NCBI GenBank assembly: GCA_046704385.1
Contig: JBJKSB010000113.1
Location: forward strand, 1 to 7,143
DNA from: GH45 sp046704385
GTDB lineage: Bacteria; Bacteroidota; Bacteroidia; Bacteroidales; SZUA-534
Reading direction: 5' to 3'
Length of the DNA stretch: 7,143 nucleotides
Below are positions 6,452 through 7,143 of this stretch, piece by piece (position 1 is the stretch's first letter; each line of letters opens with the position of its first letter). The translations under genes and the position numbers were made by a program. The notes under the pieces were generated by a model. It was not told where the DNA came from, made no database searches, and saw only the letters and a program-made list of their open reading frames with translations.

Positions 6452-7075
6452 ATGAATATTCACCACACAGCCATATGGGTCAACAACCTGGAGTTAATGC
6501 GTCAGTTCTACCTGAAGTATTTTAGTTGCAGCTGCAACGCCAAATATGAAAATCCTGATACAGGATTATCCACTTATTTTATTCATTTTTCAGGTGAGGG
6601 CAGTCTTGAACTAATGCATAAACCGGATGTTGGTGACTCACAAATAAATGTTTTATTAGGTTATGCACACATTGCTATTGATATAGGTTCATCTGAACTG
6701 GTAGACCAACTAACTGAACAATTGGAACAGGATGGTTACCAGGTAATTGGCAAACCAAGAACCACCGGTGATGGCTATTACGAAAGTGTGGTTTCAGATC
6801 CGGAGGGAAACAGGATTGAACTGACCATCCCTAAAGAACCAGTTATTTCAAAGGCAAACAGGGAGGATGTTGAGGAAATTTTATACATGCAAAAATGCTG
6901 TTATTTGACTGAAGCCGAAATCATAAATAATTATAATATACCTCCTTTAATGCAGACTATCGAAGAAATTAACCAGGATTTTGATGATCAGGTTATTCTC
7001 AAATTGGTCTTCCAGAATAAAATTATATGTCTATCGGGAATCAGTAATAACATTCTTATAATTTATAGAAACTGA
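6452..7075 (+). CDS. VOC (glyoxalase-like) domain fused to a truncated GNAT acetyltransferase domain
   Basis: The protein has 207 residues. Residues 1-126 are a complete vicinal-oxygen-chelate domain with two beta-alpha-beta-beta-beta modules. The metal ligands expected in glyoxalase I-like members are all present: His5 (MNIHHTAIWV), Glu53 (SLELMHK), His73 (GYAHIAID) and Glu123 (DPEGNRIELTI). It may act as a small lyase, isomerase or dioxygenase; the substrate cannot be read from sequence. From residue 131 the text changes to the start of a GNAT N-acetyltransferase: ISKANREDVEEIL, then LTEAEIINNYNIPPLMQTIEEI, up to about Ile192. The acetyl-CoA-binding motif (Q/R-x-x-G-x-G/A) never appears. 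The last 15 residues are unlike the family, and the frame ends at 7073-7075. The GNAT part should be inactive. Either a genuine VOC-GNAT fusion lost its end, or a deletion joined two genes. The ATG at 6452 fits the usual start of VOC proteins. Confidence 0.8.
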   Translation: MNIHHTAIWVNNLELMRQFYLKYFSCSCNAKYENPDTGLSTYFIHFSGEGSLELMHKPDVGDSQINVLLGYAHIAIDIGSSELVDQLTEQLEQDGYQVIGKPRTTGDGYYESVVSDPEGNRIELTIPKEPVISKANREDVEEILYMQKCCYLTEAEIINNYNIPPLMQTIEEINQDFDDQVILKLVFQNKIICLSGISNNILIIYRN

Positions 7076-7122
7076 AGCTATTAGCAATCTTTCAAATATT
7101 TTCTCACCATAGTATCGTCGAT

Positions 7123-7130
7123 TTACTTTG
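7123..7130 (+). promoter_or_regulatory. Possible Bacteroidota -7 promoter element
   Basis: TTACTTTG matches seven of eight positions of TAnnTTTG and is followed by TAGCAAAATT, as is common near transcription starts in this phylum. No clear TTG element is seen about 20 bases upstream, and the gene it would serve lies beyond the window, so the assignment is weak. Confidence 0.2.
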
Positions 7131-7143
7131 TAGCAAAATTCAT

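Noticed and set aside
6241..6486. ATGGGTCAACAA at both 6241-6252 and 6475-6486 as a recombination repeat
   Set aside because: One or two shared 12-mers are expected by chance in a window this size, and each copy lies in conserved coding text of an unrelated protein family (VDP of DAHP synthase, WVNN of the VOC protein).
1452..7126. Shared GTCGATTTAC upstream of the lipoprotein gene (near 1452) and near 7117 as a common operator
   Set aside because: A single shared 10-mer between AT-rich intergenic regions is well within chance.
1..7143. CRISPR array, tRNA, rRNA or insertion sequence
   Set aside because: I found no regularly spaced direct repeats outside the coding TPR array, no cloverleaf-like sequence with a TTC arm, and no transposase text or terminal inverted repeats.

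Overview
The window looks like chromosomal DNA of a member of the Bacteroidota. It is AT-rich, no start codon has a recognisable Shine-Dalgarno sequence, and the proteins have architectures typical of that phylum: a PocR-type hybrid histidine kinase, a large TPR/SpoIIE-phosphatase protein, and a DAHP synthase remnant of the AroF (type I-beta) kind. The sequence does not fix a finer placement. A marine or anaerobic Bacteroidales/Marinilabiliales-like organism would fit.

Bases 3-5950 hold three signalling genes on the + strand. The first is the 3' part of a hybrid histidine kinase: the C-terminal half of a PocR-like sensor, then HisKA, HATPase_c and a receiver. After 39 bp comes a 502-residue exported, probably lipid-anchored protein. 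It joins a Cache-type sensor region to a C-terminal domain that I read as CheD-like, with the Thr/Cys/His triad of the chemoreceptor glutamine deamidase. After a 239-bp gap comes a 907-residue protein with a signal peptide, about twelve TPR units in exact 40-residue register, one transmembrane helix, a coiled coil and a complete SpoIIE/PP2C phosphatase domain. Together they suggest a sensory module: an exported ligand sensor, a phosphorelay kinase without a DNA-binding output, and a Ser/Thr phosphatase. The functional link rests on gene order only.

Bases 5950-7143 differ in character. A block of short degenerate tandem repeats follows the phosphatase gene. Next, on the minus strand, is a truncated and frameshifted remnant of a DAHP synthase gene. 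Last is a small + strand gene in which an intact glyoxalase/VOC domain runs in frame into a GNAT acetyltransferase domain that stops after about 60 residues. This stretch looks like an area of gene decay and rearrangement. The final bases hold a weak promoter-like element that may serve a gene beyond the window.

The most notable item is the exported Cache/CheD-like protein. CheD is known as a cytoplasmic enzyme, and here its fold and catalytic residues appear to sit outside the cytoplasm, attached to a sensor domain.
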